NCBI GenBank assembly: GCA_051955775.1
Contig: JBQCGJ010000303.1
Coordinates: forward strand, 1-6,053
Length of the DNA stretch: 6,053 nt
Direction: 5' to 3'
DNA from: DASUHT01 sp051955775
GTDB taxonomy: Bacteria > Actinomycetota > Thermoleophilia > Gaiellales > JAICJC01
Shown here: positions 5,598 to 6,053 of the stretch, piece after piece
Numbering within the stretch: the stretch's first letter is position 1
Layout: the number at the start of each line of letters is the position of its first letter
Notes under the pieces: generated by a model
What the model was told of the DNA's origin: nothing
Seen by the model: only the letters and a program-made list of their open reading frames with translations
Database searches by the model: none
Made by a program: the position numbers and the translations under genes

Positions 5598-6053
5598 GCG
5601 TTCGCCCACAGCGTGGCACCGTCCGCGCCCAGGTACTTGTCGAACTCGGTCTTGGCCAGCACCTCTGACGTGGGCACCAGGATCGGGTTTTGGGAGATCG
5701 ACTTCTTCACCAGCGGCGTGGCCGACGGCATCATGTACGCGGTGCCGGTGGTGTTGACGAAGTCGGCGTACTGCGGCGGCGTGGCGAGGAAGTTCATGAA
5801 GGCCTGGACGACTGGCATCTTCGACGTGTTGTTGACCGCCGTGAACCCCTCCAGATAGGCATGCACGCCCTCGTCGGGCAGCACCCACTTGATCTTCGGG
5901 TTCTGCTGCTGGAGCAGCGCCACGTCGTAGTCCCAGTCCATGGCCATCGCGGTCGACCCGTTGACCAGGCCGGCGCCCACGTTGGTGTTGAGGAACGCCT
6001 TCAGGTGGGGCTTGACGGCGATCACCGCGTCCTGCACCTTCTTCATCTGGGCA
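5573..6053 (-). CDS. potD: Polyamine-type ABC transporter substrate-binding protein, C-terminal part
   Basis: Only the last 159 residues are in the window; the gene continues past 6053, and the missing part (about 190-240 aa by comparison with the family) should carry the lipoprotein signal. The ATG at 6046 is internal, since the frame stays open to the edge. The protein would bind its ligand outside the membrane and deliver it to PotB/PotC. Counting from the first complete codon, NGSTAMAMDWDYD (31-43) matches the hinge and ligand-pocket region of PotD. KWVLPDEGVHAYLEGFTAV (55-73) matches the conserved strand with the next pocket residues, and VVQAFMNFLATPPQYADFV (81-99) matches the helix seen in this family (GALKxINFLLRPE). 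By eye, the E. coli PotD pocket residues Trp229, Trp255 and Asp257 correspond here to Trp40, Tyr66 and Glu68. Gene order and similarity make the family call secure; ligand identity is inferred only. Confidence 0.92.
   Translation of the reverse strand, partial: AQMKKVQDAVIAVKPHLKAFLNTNVGAGLVNGSTAMAMDWDYDVALLQQQNPKIKWVLPDEGVHAYLEGFTAVNNTSKMPVVQAFMNFLATPPQYADFVNTTGTAYMMPSATPLVKKSISQNPILVPTSEVLAKTEFDKYLGADGATLWANAWNAIKAA

Overview
The window is GC-rich and gene-dense, with genes overlapping by a few bases and a GTG start. Together with the protein style (Arg/Ala/Gly-rich, cytoplasmic PhoD-like phosphatase), this suggests a high-GC actinobacterium, possibly of the Thermoleophilia type. That placement is an impression from composition and protein style, not a computed result.

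Layout from left to right. Bases 1-239 (+) hold the remnant of an ABC transporter ATPase of the polyamine (PotA) type. It has a one-base deletion inside the Walker A motif and loses its family similarity after about base 137. Next is a complete PhoD-like metallophosphatase gene (227-1924, +), preceded by a modest ribosome binding site. Its 3' end overlaps tail to tail by 23 bp with the gene coming from the other side.

From the right edge leftward, the whole minus strand reads as one five-gene transcription unit: the C-terminal part of a PotD-like solute-binding protein (5573 to beyond 6053), a PotB-like permease (4674-about 5597), a PotC-like permease (3853-4677), a PotA-like ATPase (2762-3856) and exodeoxyribonuclease III, xth (1902-2762). 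Junctions are overlaps of about 25, 4, 4 and 1 nt, so the genes are probably cotranscribed and translationally coupled. The first four make a complete type I ABC importer for a cationic amine: the binding protein captures ligand outside the membrane, PotB/PotC form the channel and PotA drives it with ATP. The fifth, an AP endonuclease/3'-exonuclease of base excision repair, has no evident role in transport and seems to share the transcript.

There is no gene-free stretch over 300 bases, and I recognised no RNA gene, CRISPR array, insertion sequence or convincing rho-independent terminator. I do not see an undescribed multi-gene system. The points worth a second look are the broken ATPase at the left edge, the unresolved start of the PotB gene, the repair gene at the end of a transporter operon, and the altered ligand-pocket residues of the binding protein.
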